Assembly: GCA_033763735.1 (NCBI GenBank) | Contig: JANRJY010000060.1 | Span: 1-50,719, forward strand | Length of the DNA stretch: 50,719 nt | Direction: 5' to 3' | DNA from: JANRJY01 sp033763735 | GTDB taxonomy: Bacteria; Bacteroidota; Bacteroidia; Cytophagales; UBA9547 | In this document: positions 16,101 through 25,875 of the stretch, piece after piece | Layout: each line of letters starts with the position of its first letter | Position numbering within the stretch: the stretch's first letter is position 1 | Program-made: the position numbers and the translations under genes | Notes under the pieces: generated by a model | Told to the model about the DNA's origin: nothing | Database searches by the model: none | The model's input: only the letters and a program-made list of their open reading frames with translations

Positions 16101-18344
16101 TTATGTTTTATGTTCTGTATAATCAAATCGTGTTACTTTAATTATGCCTTCTACTTCTTTGAGTTTTTGAATTAAAATGTCCAAATGGCGGGTGTCATTC
16201 ACATATACCATTATTTTACCTTCAAAAACACCTTCGTCTGAATCCACAGTTATAGAGCGCATATTTACTTTTAATTGATTAGAAATGATGCGAGTAACGT
16301 CATTAACCAAGCCAACTCTATCAGAACCTTCAATATTAATTCCTGCCAAAAATGCAATTTCTTTTTGAGAAGTCCACTTTGCTTTTATAATTCTGTACCC
16401 GTAGCTCGACATGAGTTCTATTGCATTAGGGCATATTGTACGATGTATTTTGATTCCTTCACTTACGGTTACAAATCCAAAAACATCGTCACCCGGTATA
16501 GGGTTACAACATTTGGCAAGTGTATAATCAATTTTTTCAAGATCCTCACCAATCAATAGCATGTCGGAATTTACGCCTCTTGTTTTTGAAATTTCTCTTT
16601 CAAAATCTTTTTTGCTTGTGATTAATGGTTTGTCATTTTTGGTTTCAGATCCTGGTTTGGGTTTGTTAAACTCTTTGATTACCGATAAATCAATGAGTCC
16701 TTTGGCCACTTTTCCAAAAAAATCAAGTGAGCTTTTTTCTCCATAAAAATCTATCAACTTTTTAATATTTTCATCATCCAAAGGTATTTTGTCTGATTTA
16801 AATTTTCTTTCAATAATTTCCTTACCATCACCCGCTAGGGTTCTTATTTCATCTCGAAGTGCTTCTCTGATACGGCTTTTGGCTTTGGAACTTACCACCA
16901 TTTTGAGCCAGTCTTCTGAAGGTTTTTGTTTAGGAGAGGTCACAATTTCCACCTGATCGCCATTATTGAGCACGTAGCTTAATGGCACTAGTTTTTGATT
17001 TACTTTTGCACCCATACAATGCAAACCTATTTGGGTGTGAATTTCAAAAGCAAAATCAAGTGTAGAAGAACCTGAAGGTAAGGTTTTTAGCTCTCCTTTA
17101 GGTGTAAATACAAATACATCTTCTTTGAACAAGTTGGAGCGGAATGTGTCAACAAAGTCTATTGCCGTTCCTTTGTTATTTTCAATAGCCTCACGCACTT
17201 TATTCAACCATAATTCCAGACCTGCTTCTGATTGTGATTGCACGCCATCTTTATATTTCCAATGTGCCGCATAACCTTTTTCTGCAATTTCGTCCATTCG
17301 TTCTGTACGAATTTGTACTTCAACCCACTGACCCGAGTGTGACATGATGGTTGTATGAAGAGATTCATAACCATTTGATCTTGGGGTGCTTATCCAATCG
17401 CGCAATCGGTCAGGATTGGGTTTGTAAAAGTCAGTAATGATAGAATACACCCGCCAACAGGCTGCTTTTTCATCTTCCAAAGGAATATTTTTTAGGATAA
17501 TTCGGATGGCAAAAAGGTCATATATTTCTTCAAAGTTGACTCCATTATTTTTGATTTTGCTCCAAATTGAATAAATGGATTTTGGACGACCTTTGATTAC
17601 AAATTCATAATTGGATCGATCAAGTTCAGTTTCTATAGGGGCGATAAAGTCTTTAATAAATTTATTTCTTGCCGATTTGGTGGTTTGTAACTTATTTGCA
17701 ATGGTTCTGTATGATGTAGGATCGGTATATTTTAAGTATAAATCTTCCATTTCCGATTTAATGGAGTAAAGCCCTAACCTGTGGGCAAGAGGGGCATATA
17801 GATATATGGTTTCTGAGGCAATTTTAAGCTGTTTGTCGCGTGCCATACTATCGAGGGTACGCATGTTGTGCAATCGGTCCGCGAGTTTTATTAATATTAC
17901 TCTTACATCATATGAAAGTGTAAGCAACATTTTGCGGAAATTCTCTGCTTGTTGAGAGCTTCCATATTCAAATACACCGGATATTTTGGTTAGGCCATCA
18001 ATTATTTTTGCAACTTTTTCACCAAAAAGTTTTTCTATCTCTCCAAGTGTAATTTGGCTGTCTTCAACTACATCATGCAGGAGTGCCGATACAATGGAGG
18101 TTGTACCCAATCCAATTTCATCAACTACAATTTGAGCAACAGCAATTGGATGGTATATATAAGGCTCACCGGACTTCCTTCGCATATCCTTATGTGCCTC
18201 TACGGCCATAAAAAAAGCCATTTTAATCACAGAAGCATCACCTTGCTTGAGCATGTGCTTAGCACTTTTCAAAAGCAATCGATAGCGTTTCAGAATTTCT
18301 TTACGCTCAGCCTCTATGTTAATATCGGTTTCTTCCGTAACCAT
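16101..18344 (-). CDS. Bifunctional (p)ppGpp synthetase/hydrolase RelA/SpoT
   Basis: This 747-residue stringent-response enzyme makes and degrades (p)ppGpp. The hydrolase HD domain keeps H65 in IYHPIAVAQ and the H90-D91 pair in LLHDVVEDSQ, so hydrolase activity should be intact. The synthetase domain (about 240-370) has the RSNGYESLHTTI substrate loop. TGS (about 410-470), helical and zinc-finger-like CCNPIPGDDV, and C-terminal ACT (about 675-747) domains follow in order. It is divergent from the tRNA-Leu and drives gldA. Confidence 0.95.
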   Translation of the reverse strand: MVTEETDINIEAERKEILKRYRLLLKSAKHMLKQGDASVIKMAFFMAVEAHKDMRRKSGEPYIYHPIAVAQIVVDEIGLGTTSIVSALLHDVVEDSQITLGEIEKLFGEKVAKIIDGLTKISGVFEYGSSQQAENFRKMLLTLSYDVRVILIKLADRLHNMRTLDSMARDKQLKIASETIYLYAPLAHRLGLYSIKSEMEDLYLKYTDPTSYRTIANKLQTTKSARNKFIKDFIAPIETELDRSNYEFVIKGRPKSIYSIWSKIKNNGVNFEEIYDLFAIRIILKNIPLEDEKAACWRVYSIITDFYKPNPDRLRDWISTPRSNGYESLHTTIMSHSGQWVEVQIRTERMDEIAEKGYAAHWKYKDGVQSQSEAGLELWLNKVREAIENNKGTAIDFVDTFRSNLFKEDVFVFTPKGELKTLPSGSSTLDFAFEIHTQIGLHCMGAKVNQKLVPLSYVLNNGDQVEIVTSPKQKPSEDWLKMVVSSKAKSRIREALRDEIRTLAGDGKEIIERKFKSDKIPLDDENIKKLIDFYGEKSSLDFFGKVAKGLIDLSVIKEFNKPKPGSETKNDKPLITSKKDFEREISKTRGVNSDMLLIGEDLEKIDYTLAKCCNPIPGDDVFGFVTVSEGIKIHRTICPNAIELMSSYGYRIIKAKWTSQKEIAFLAGINIEGSDRVGLVNDVTRIISNQLKVNMRSITVDSDEGVFEGKIMVYVNDTRHLDILIQKLKEVEGIIKVTRFDYTEHKT

Positions 18345-18426
18345 ACCCTAATATATCAAATTCAATTAATTTTAATAACGCAATATGTTAAATAATTGTT
18401 AAGTAAAAAATAGATAAAAGATTCCG

Positions 18427-18456
18427 TTGTATAAATGATACATTCCATTATTTTTG
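18427..18456 (+). promoter_or_regulatory. Promoter of tRNA-Leu (TTG-N19-TATTTTTG)
   Basis: TATTTTTG (18449-18456) matches the -7 element TAnnTTTG. TTG at 18427-18429 lies 19 bp upstream, the usual spacing to the -33 element. The tRNA begins 22 bp after the -7 element. Confidence 0.6.
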
Positions 18457-18478
18457 CACTCCTTTTTACATATACCCT

Positions 18479-18558
18479 GCGGATATGGCGAAATTGGCAG
18501 ACGCACTAGACTTAGGATCTAGCGGGCAACCATGGGGGTTCAAGTCCCTCTATCCGCA
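18479..18558 (+). tRNA. tRNA-Leu (anticodon TAG)
   Basis: The acceptor stem GCGGATA pairs with TATCCGC and the discriminator is A. The anticodon stem CTAGA/TCTAG encloses loop CTTAGGA, giving anticodon TAG. The D-arm region AAATTGGCAGA, a long variable arm (CGGGCAACCAT) and the T-arm GGGGGTTCAAGTCCCTC are present. Class II with a long variable arm fits tRNA-Leu. The CCA end is not encoded. Confidence 0.95.
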
Positions 18559-18614
18559 CTTTAAATTTGCTTTTATATTTTTTTAACACTTTTATATTAA
18601 TTGATTATTTTACT

Positions 18615-18622
18615 TATTTTTG
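18615..18622 (+). promoter_or_regulatory. -7 promoter element (TATTTTTG) before the subtilisin gene
   Basis: Matches TAnnTTTG and lies 25 bp before the TTG start of the large S8 protease gene. No clear -33 element at the usual spacing. The gene could also be read through from the tRNA-Leu promoter. Confidence 0.4.
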
Positions 18623-18647
18623 ATTTTTAAAATTTAAAACACATTCA

Positions 18648-21600
18648 TTGAATAATATTTTTAAGTATTTACTAATTTTTTATTTATTTATTTGCTTTCA
18701 AATCAAAGCACAACAGATTGAGTTTGTTTCTGGTCAACTTTTATTCAAACTGGATGATTCCGAAAAAACGGTTATACCGGAATATAAGTTTTCAAAAAGC
18801 AGAAGAATTGAATTGCCCACAAACCCTTTATTAAGTTCTTTAACAGGTTTATATGTTAAATATTCAGTTTCTTCTCTAAAAAAAGCTTTTAAGAGTAAGC
18901 AACTTTTCAATGTGTATTTAATAGAATTTGAAGATACTGCAGGTACCAAAAATTTTATTAAAGATTTACAAAAAATACCCGGGATTCAATATGCAGAGCG
19001 GATTCCCATTTATAAAAGCAATTTTATTCCAAATGACATTCATCCGAATCAGTGGTATATCAATAAAGTGAGTCTACCTCAAGCTTGGGATATAACAAGA
19101 GGTGTAACAACGGTTACAATTGCAATAGTTGACGATGGTGTAAAAATTACGCACGAAGATTTGTCATCGAATATTTGGGTTAACCCCAATGAAATTCCAA
19201 ATAATGGTGTAGATGATGACAACAATGGCTATATTGATGATATAAATGGATATGATGTTGCTGATAATGATAATGACCCAAATGCAAACAATCCGCTCAG
19301 TACCCATGGTACGCATTGTTCAGGAATTGCATCAGCAGTAACCAATAATAATAAAGGAGTAGCTGGTGCCGGATATTCATGCCGAATAATTGCAGTAAAG
19401 TGTAAGCAAGATGCTGCCACCGGAAGTGGACTCCCATACGTATATAATGGATTGGATTATGCATTGACCGTAGATCCTGACATAATTAGTATGTCGTGGG
19501 GTAGTTATTATTATTCAAATACTGCGCAATTAATGTTTAACCTGTTGCATAACAATGGTGTTGTATTAATTGCTTCTGCTGGTAATGACAATACCAATGT
19601 GCCTTCATATCCTGCCGGTTATAATTATGTGATATCAGTAGGAGCTTCAGACCAAAATGATGTAAGGACATATTTTTCAAATTATGGTTCTACAATCGAT
19701 ATAATGGCACCTGGTCTTAATATTTATAATACTGTCGCTACAAACAATTCAAGTTATAATTTCCTTAGTGGAACTTCAATGGCAGGACCTTTGGTGGCTG
19801 GAGTTGCTGCATTAATGAAATCGTATGTGCCATCTGCAACTCCCAATTTTATTGAAAATTGTTTGAAATCAGGAGCTGATAATATTGATAACTTAAATCC
19901 AAATTATATTGGTCAATTAGGTTCAGGAAGACTCAATGCTGTAAAATCTTTGAACTGTTTGGTTGGAATACCAACTGCTGATTTTACTACTTCAATTACG
20001 TCTGTTTGTATAGGTCAAGCTATTCAATTAAGAGATTTGAGTTACGGATATAGTATTACAGGTTGGAATTGGACAATATCAGGTCCAAATTTAGTTACTT
20101 CAAACTTACAAAACCCGATAATTACTTTAAACACAGCGGGTATATATTCTGTAACTTTAAGAGTAAGTAATTCACAAGGCAGTAATACAAAGACGATTTC
20201 AAATTATATTTTGGTTAGAAATCCTAGCGCTACAATAAGTGGAAATAATTTAATTTATGTTGGTCAGTCATCTTTTATTAGACTAGATTTTTCAGGTTCT
20301 CCTCCTTTCAAGGTTGTATATTCTGATGGAACCGTACAAAATACTTTAACAGGCATTAATCAAAATCCTTTCTATTATTTTTTAACACCTTCTACTACAA
20401 CTTCTTATAACTTAGTTTCTTTTTCTGATAATAATTGTGCCGGTAGCATTCAAGGTTCAGCTTTGATATCAGTTACTTCTGCACCAATTCCGCCAGTGAT
20501 TACAGTTCCCGGAACTACATTGCCAGGTTCTACTTTTACAGGAACATCTGGATTTTATTCTGTAAAATATAGTTCAAACGAATTGGTATATATCAACTTA
20601 AATGGACAAGTTAATGTTATAGGAAATTTGTCAATTCCCGTAAGTGCTAAGTATAGGGGTATGGATATGGATTCAAATGGCAATTTGTACTTATTGATAG
20701 GCAATGTTTTAATAAAAATAAACAAAACAGATGCAAGTGTTTTAGAAACGCGAACCATATCTGGGTCAATATCAGGACCGGCTATTACATTTTCTAACCA
20801 AGGTGAACTTTATGTAAATAATGAAGCAGTGGCAGGACCAGAAGGTCAGTTATTTAAGTATAATTTTAACACCCAAAATTTTGCACCAGTATCTGCAAAT
20901 ACTACAGGAATGGCTTCGATTTTGGCTATAGAATTTGATAAAAACGGCACTTTGTGGGCTTTGGATGAGTGTTGTTTGAATAAATTGGGCACCATTAATT
21001 CAGTCACAGGTATATATTCAACTTCTTTTTCTAATGCATCAAATAGTTCATTTCCAACTGAGTTAGATTATTTTCAGAATACACTTTTTGGTATAAATAT
21101 TAATGATGAAACTGTTTCGAACACTACCAGATTATTTAAATGCAATACTTCAAATGGTTTAACTCAAACTTTATTTACTTTATCCGGTTTATATGTAGGT
21201 TTGGCAAGTGAAACAAATCAAAATAGTAGCCTTATTGCTCATTACCCATTTTGTGGTAATGCGAATGATGTAAGTGGAAATGGTCTTAATGGTACCATAG
21301 TTGGTATAGTTACACTTATTGGAGATAGATTTGGTCAAAATAATAATGCCTATGACTTCAATGGAACTTCTAACGATTATATTAAGATTTATAATTATGG
21401 TTCACTGATTCCAACCAATAAACTCACTTGTTCTTTTTGGGTTAAAAGAAGTAGAATCAATGTAAAAGAAGTACTTTTTTTGGCCAATAATACTGGTGGT
21501 TGGGGTGTGTATTTTAGTGATGCAAGTGAAGGTTTTAACAATCAATTAAGGTTCACAAAAGTAGATATCAATGCTGTAAACTCAAGTTATACTGTAGCTG

Positions 21601-24440
21601 ATTTAAATTGGCATCATTGCGCGGTTGTATATAGTGGTTCGCAAGCTACCTTTTATTTAGATGGAGTTAGATACAATACATCTGTATATAATGCTAATTT
21701 TAGTAGCAGTAATTACTTTTCATTTGGCGAACGTTTTCAGAATATTACCAATCCTTATAATGGTATAATGGATGATTTAAAAATATTTAATACCACTTTA
21801 ACTGATTTGGAAATTTCAAATTTATATAATGAAACTGCATATTGCCAGCAAAGTTCATTAGTAGCCCATTACCCCTTTTGTGGAAATGCGAATGATGTAA
21901 GTGGGAATGGATATCATGGAACCATAGCTGGAGCAACTTTGGCACCAGATCGTTTTGGAAGTTTAAATTCAGCTATGTCTTTTTTAGGAGGGAATGTTCA
22001 TATTAAGATACCTCGTCAGATTTCAACTGAATTTTCTATTTCAGCTTGGTTTAATACAACTTATACTTACATAAACCAAATAAATTGGATTAATGGTGGC
22101 TCCATCGTAGATGCTGAAACTTGGGGTTGCGTCAGAGATTTTGGTGTTTCAATTATTAGTGGAGGCAAAGTTGCCTTTGGTGTAGGTAATGATGCAGATT
22201 GTTTTCCTTCAAGTGTAATTTCTGTTAATAATTACAACGATGGCAATTGGCATCATATTTTAGTAAATCGAAATTATCAAAATGGGGCTCTAAGTTTATA
22301 TATAGATAATCTATTTGTAGGAAGCATAACTTCTTATATAAATATTCTGAATAGTCCTAATTTTATTGGAATTGGCAGAAATACAGGAAATATTGAAAAC
22401 AACTCTGCATTATATTCATTTATTGGCAAAATTGATGATATTAAAATTTTTAATAAAAATTTGTCTTCCACCGAAATTTCTTCTCTTTTTAATGAAGGAT
22501 CGTATTGCCCAACTACTTGTAATATCACAACTACAAGTATCATTGGTTCTCAAACAGTATGTAATTATAAAATTGCCACGTATTCGGTTACTGGTATTCC
22601 CTCTAATACCTACACTTGGTCCATATCAGGAATAGGAATTGTTGGCACTGGAAATTCAATTAATTACACATTCACTTCAACAGGTATTTATACCATATTG
22701 GTAACTCCATCAAATTCATGCGTAACTCCTGCTACAAAACAAATTTCTGTAAGTTGTTGCCCTCAAAATACTACAATTATTGGTCCAAATGCAATTTGTA
22801 GCGGCTCAACGAGTTCTTTTTCAGTAATACCGATAACTGGTGTAAGTTACTCTTGGTCAATAGCTGGGGTTGGAATTGTAGGAAGTGGCAATGTGTTACT
22901 TTATACATTTAATAATGTTGGTGTCACCCAAATTATTGCGATCCCTAATAGCTTTTGTGTTAATTCGGCAATTTATGCAACAACGGTTACGTGTTGTACG
23001 GCTGCAACACCTATAAATGCAAGTTTCACGCTTCCAAATTCAATTTGTGGTTATGCATCTTTTAATCCAATAAATCAATCAACAGGACCTAGTAATATGA
23101 GTTATTATTGGTTTTTTGGAAATGATGCAGTACCTGTTAGTTCAACTTTGCCTAATCCGACAAACATTTATTTCAAAAGCTTTGGAAATAAATCAATCTA
23201 TCTGACATTAACCGGTGCGTGTAATGTTGTGGATACGGCAATTCGAACTCTTATGATTTATCCGGTTCCAATTGCTGATGCAGGCGCTGATATAAATGTA
23301 TGCTCTTTTTACAATGCCACATTAGGCTCTGATATTGTGATTTCAACTTATGACTATGCTTGGTCTCCTGCTCAATATTTATCAAATGCCAACGTACCTA
23401 ATCCAATACTCATTGCACCTTACAATGGAAAATTTGTTTTAACTGTAACAAGTAATGATTTCCCAGTTTGTCCTGCAATTGATGAAGTCAATGTGTTACA
23501 ATCACCTTTATTAAGTATTACAAAAAATCCAATATGCAAAGGGGAAAGTACATTCATCATTGGTTCAATGCCTGGAAGCAATGTTTTCAATTGGCAACCT
23601 TCCAGTAAGATAAAGAATAATTACGGTTCATTTATTGAAGTTAGCCCAAGTGAAAATACTACATACACAGCAACAGCTACTGGGCAAAGCGGCTGTGTAA
23701 GTAATAGTTCCATTACAGTTCAAGTGATAGACCCATATATAATTAGAATGAGCACATTGACAGGTATACCTTGTTTGAATACTTCAGTAGGTTTCAACAT
23801 ATTAAATCCTCAAAACAATATTCAATACTTTTGGGCTGTTACAAACAAAAAGTCCTACTTTTCAACTACCACTTCAGTGAATTTTAATTTAAACGGTGTA
23901 AGTTCATTATTTATAATAGATAGTTCGGTTTGTAAAAATAAAAGTCAGACTATTATAATACCCGTAGATTCAAGTATTATAACTTTTTATCAACCAATTG
24001 TGTCTGAATATTGCAAAGAAGTTGTATTAACAATAAATAGTAATTTTAGTACCAATAAATATGTTTGGTCTACTAGTGAAGCTACCAATAATATAACTGT
24101 TTCGAAATCAGGCAAGTACTTTGTGAAAACATATAATAATTGTGTTTTCAAATCTGATACAATAGATGTTAAAATTACTTATTTGGATAATAAGTTTCAA
24201 AATGTAATTACTCCCAATGGAGATGGAATCAACGACCAGTTTGTAATTGAAGGATGTATAAATATAGTTGGTGAAATAAATCTAAAAATATTTAACAGAT
24301 GGGGCACAATTGTATATGAATCAAACAATTATAAAAACAACTGGAATGGGGAGAACTTGCCTGATGGAGTGTATTTTTATTCTATTTTAGAGAATAAAAC
24401 GGGATTATCGAATAAAGGATGGATTCAAATAATTAGATAA
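18648..24440 (+). CDS. Secreted subtilisin-family protease with LamG domains and T9SS type B C-terminal domain
   Basis: This 1930-residue cell-surface protease starts with TTG. An in-frame stop lies at 18621-18623 and there is no ATG between, while the first 22 residues form a good signal peptide (FKYLLIFYLFICFQIKAQ). After a propeptide comes an S8 catalytic domain: D162 in AIVDDGVKITH, H220 in STHGTHCSG, oxyanion N313 in SAGND and S377 in SGTSMAGP, all present. A PKD-like domain follows (about 443-527), then a propeller-like section (about 630-860), two LamG/concanavalin-like domains (about 863-1065 and 1070-1290), Ig/PKD-like repeats, and a C-terminal gliding-motility-associated sorting domain beginning near VITPNGDGINDQF. 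That domain routes it through the T9SS and may leave it attached to the surface. The two LamG domains start with nearly identical DNA. Confidence 0.93.
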   Translation: MNNIFKYLLIFYLFICFQIKAQQIEFVSGQLLFKLDDSEKTVIPEYKFSKSRRIELPTNPLLSSLTGLYVKYSVSSLKKAFKSKQLFNVYLIEFEDTAGTKNFIKDLQKIPGIQYAERIPIYKSNFIPNDIHPNQWYINKVSLPQAWDITRGVTTVTIAIVDDGVKITHEDLSSNIWVNPNEIPNNGVDDDNNGYIDDINGYDVADNDNDPNANNPLSTHGTHCSGIASAVTNNNKGVAGAGYSCRIIAVKCKQDAATGSGLPYVYNGLDYALTVDPDIISMSWGSYYYSNTAQLMFNLLHNNGVVLIASAGNDNTNVPSYPAGYNYVISVGASDQNDVRTYFSNYGSTIDIMAPGLNIYNTVATNNSSYNFLSGTSMAGPLVAGVAALMKSYVPSATPNFIENCLKSGADNIDNLNPNYIGQLGSGRLNAVKSLNCLVGIPTADFTTSITSVCIGQAIQLRDLSYGYSITGWNWTISGPNLVTSNLQNPIITLNTAGIYSVTLRVSNSQGSNTKTISNYILVRNPSATISGNNLIYVGQSSFIRLDFSGSPPFKVVYSDGTVQNTLTGINQNPFYYFLTPSTTTSYNLVSFSDNNCAGSIQGSALISVTSAPIPPVITVPGTTLPGSTFTGTSGFYSVKYSSNELVYINLNGQVNVIGNLSIPVSAKYRGMDMDSNGNLYLLIGNVLIKINKTDASVLETRTISGSISGPAITFSNQGELYVNNEAVAGPEGQLFKYNFNTQNFAPVSANTTGMASILAIEFDKNGTLWALDECCLNKLGTINSVTGIYSTSFSNASNSSFPTELDYFQNTLFGININDETVSNTTRLFKCNTSNGLTQTLFTLSGLYVGLASETNQNSSLIAHYPFCGNANDVSGNGLNGTIVGIVTLIGDRFGQNNNAYDFNGTSNDYIKIYNYGSLIPTNKLTCSFWVKRSRINVKEVLFLANNTGGWGVYFSDASEGFNNQLRFTKVDINAVNSSYTVADLNWHHCAVVYSGSQATFYLDGVRYNTSVYNANFSSSNYFSFGERFQNITNPYNGIMDDLKIFNTTLTDLEISNLYNETAYCQQSSLVAHYPFCGNANDVSGNGYHGTIAGATLAPDRFGSLNSAMSFLGGNVHIKIPRQISTEFSISAWFNTTYTYINQINWINGGSIVDAETWGCVRDFGVSIISGGKVAFGVGNDADCFPSSVISVNNYNDGNWHHILVNRNYQNGALSLYIDNLFVGSITSYINILNSPNFIGIGRNTGNIENNSALYSFIGKIDDIKIFNKNLSSTEISSLFNEGSYCPTTCNITTTSIIGSQTVCNYKIATYSVTGIPSNTYTWSISGIGIVGTGNSINYTFTSTGIYTILVTPSNSCVTPATKQISVSCCPQNTTIIGPNAICSGSTSSFSVIPITGVSYSWSIAGVGIVGSGNVLLYTFNNVGVTQIIAIPNSFCVNSAIYATTVTCCTAATPINASFTLPNSICGYASFNPINQSTGPSNMSYYWFFGNDAVPVSSTLPNPTNIYFKSFGNKSIYLTLTGACNVVDTAIRTLMIYPVPIADAGADINVCSFYNATLGSDIVISTYDYAWSPAQYLSNANVPNPILIAPYNGKFVLTVTSNDFPVCPAIDEVNVLQSPLLSITKNPICKGESTFIIGSMPGSNVFNWQPSSKIKNNYGSFIEVSPSENTTYTATATGQSGCVSNSSITVQVIDPYIIRMSTLTGIPCLNTSVGFNILNPQNNIQYFWAVTNKKSYFSTTTSVNFNLNGVSSLFIIDSSVCKNKSQTIIIPVDSSIITFYQPIVSEYCKEVVLTINSNFSTNKYVWSTSEATNNITVSKSGKYFVKTYNNCVFKSDTIDVKITYLDNKFQNVITPNGDGINDQFVIEGCINIVGEINLKIFNRWGTIVYESNNYKNNWNGENLPDGVYFYSILENKTGLSNKGWIQIIR
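21240..21910. repeat. Internal duplication encoding the starts of two LamG domains
   Basis: About 43 bp at 21240-21282 and 21867-21910 are nearly identical, encoding HYPFCGNANDVSGNG twice, about 627 bp apart. The rest of the two domains has diverged strongly, so this edge was either kept by selection or homogenised. Confidence 0.7.
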
Positions 24441-24464
24441 GAGCGTAAATACTTATATTGTTAT

Positions 24465-25814
24465 TTAGTAAGCAATTGTTATTTTTTTGATAGGCTGTTT
24501 TGCATCAAAGTGAAGTTTATATTTTAATAAAAAATCCAAAGATACAATTATAATATAAACTAATAGTGGAAATACACATACCTTAAACCTTGCGTAGTTA
24601 GTAAATGTGGAAAAATTGGCGACATACCAAATTATCAACAATAGAAATATTTTAATTTCAATTTTTTCATTTCTTGCAAAAGGATAAACAATTAACATTA
24701 CTAATGAAATAACATTCCATAGAAAAATAAAACTAATAATTGCTATTTCGAATGCATTTAATAGACCGAAATACATTATTGTACCCTTTATCCAACCTTT
24801 ACTATCAAGTAAATACAAAAAACTAACCTCATTTTTAGGAATGTATCCAACTGATTCATATATGAAATGACGACCATTATCCAAAAAGAACGAAAATAAT
24901 CCCCTCAAGTGTTTTACCAGAAATAACATTGAATGTTCTTTAATTATTGAAGTAGAAAAATCAATTGAAATTTGGAATTTTTCCTTAAACGATGGAATCA
25001 ATGATTGTTTTCTGACAAAATCATTAAAAGTGGAATCAGCAAAATATGGTCCATATCCAAACGATAACACATCTTTGGCATAATGCAAAGGTAATACTTG
25101 CATACTAATGGACGAAAAATGAAATACACCTGTATGCATGTAATTACGATATGACCAAAGACTAACACAAAAAGGTAAAATCAATATTGATATATAAACT
25201 CGTTTCCATTTTTTATTCTTGATTATCAAATAGATTGTAAAAATTAAGTTTACAATCCAAAAGTATTGAAAAATGGGTTTAACAAATGCACTAAAACATA
25301 ATATGACATTTGCAATAAATAAATATTGGTCTTTATTGCTATTTAAAAATATAATCATACATACAAAAGCACAAAATGTAAGAACCATTAATAGGTTATC
25401 ACTCAATATATAATTGTTCATACATATTGCAATAGGGAAAAAAATAATTGAAGTTGTAATTATCAATATTCGTCTTTTATCATCCAAATACTTATTTGTT
25501 ATTTGATAAAGTAGGATAAAAACAGTTACGAATAACAAATTTTGAATAATAAGTACACTCCAATCACTATTAGCTATAAAATAACAAAAATTAATAAAAA
25601 GACTGTATCCGGGTGGACGTAATGATAAATAAAAGGGATTGAATTCATGGTTTATATCACCGCTGTAACAATAAAAATAATTTCGTATGTTGAAAGCTTG
25701 AATTATATATTCATAGGAATCTGGAGTATAATTTGTCCCGAAAAATATAGAAAGCAATAAAAATGTTAATGTTAAAACTATTAATGCACCGGTAAGCAAA
25801 AAATATTTTTTCAT
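24465..25814 (-). CDS. Multi-span membrane protein, GT-C glycosyltransferase-like
   Basis: This 449-residue protein has about 10-11 hydrophobic helices throughout, starting MKKYFLLTGALIVLTLTFLL. The first periplasmic loop, NYTPDSYEYIIQAFNIRNY, has an Asp in the place where GT-C enzymes (PMT/ArnT-like) keep a catalytic acidic residue, and SLRPPGYSLFINF resembles the RPPGYP-like motif of such proteins. A polyprenyl-phosphate-sugar transferase or a related transporter-like protein is likely, but substrate is unknown. It follows gltD by 61 bp on the same strand and is convergent with the subtilisin gene, with 24 bp between the stops. Confidence 0.55.
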   Translation of the reverse strand: MKKYFLLTGALIVLTLTFLLLSIFFGTNYTPDSYEYIIQAFNIRNYFYCYSGDINHEFNPFYLSLRPPGYSLFINFCYFIANSDWSVLIIQNLLFVTVFILLYQITNKYLDDKRRILIITTSIIFFPIAICMNNYILSDNLLMVLTFCAFVCMIIFLNSNKDQYLFIANVILCFSAFVKPIFQYFWIVNLIFTIYLIIKNKKWKRVYISILILPFCVSLWSYRNYMHTGVFHFSSISMQVLPLHYAKDVLSFGYGPYFADSTFNDFVRKQSLIPSFKEKFQISIDFSTSIIKEHSMLFLVKHLRGLFSFFLDNGRHFIYESVGYIPKNEVSFLYLLDSKGWIKGTIMYFGLLNAFEIAIISFIFLWNVISLVMLIVYPFARNEKIEIKIFLLLIIWYVANFSTFTNYARFKVCVFPLLVYIIIVSLDFLLKYKLHFDAKQPIKKITIAY

Positions 25815-25875
25815 TATAAAATTTATTATGGTTCAACAACTTACTAAAAATTATTGAACCATAATATACTGTTTA

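Noticed and set aside
21240..21910. Possible mobile repeat inside the subtilisin gene
   Set aside because: The similarity is confined to the coding start of two LamG domains, so domain duplication explains it.
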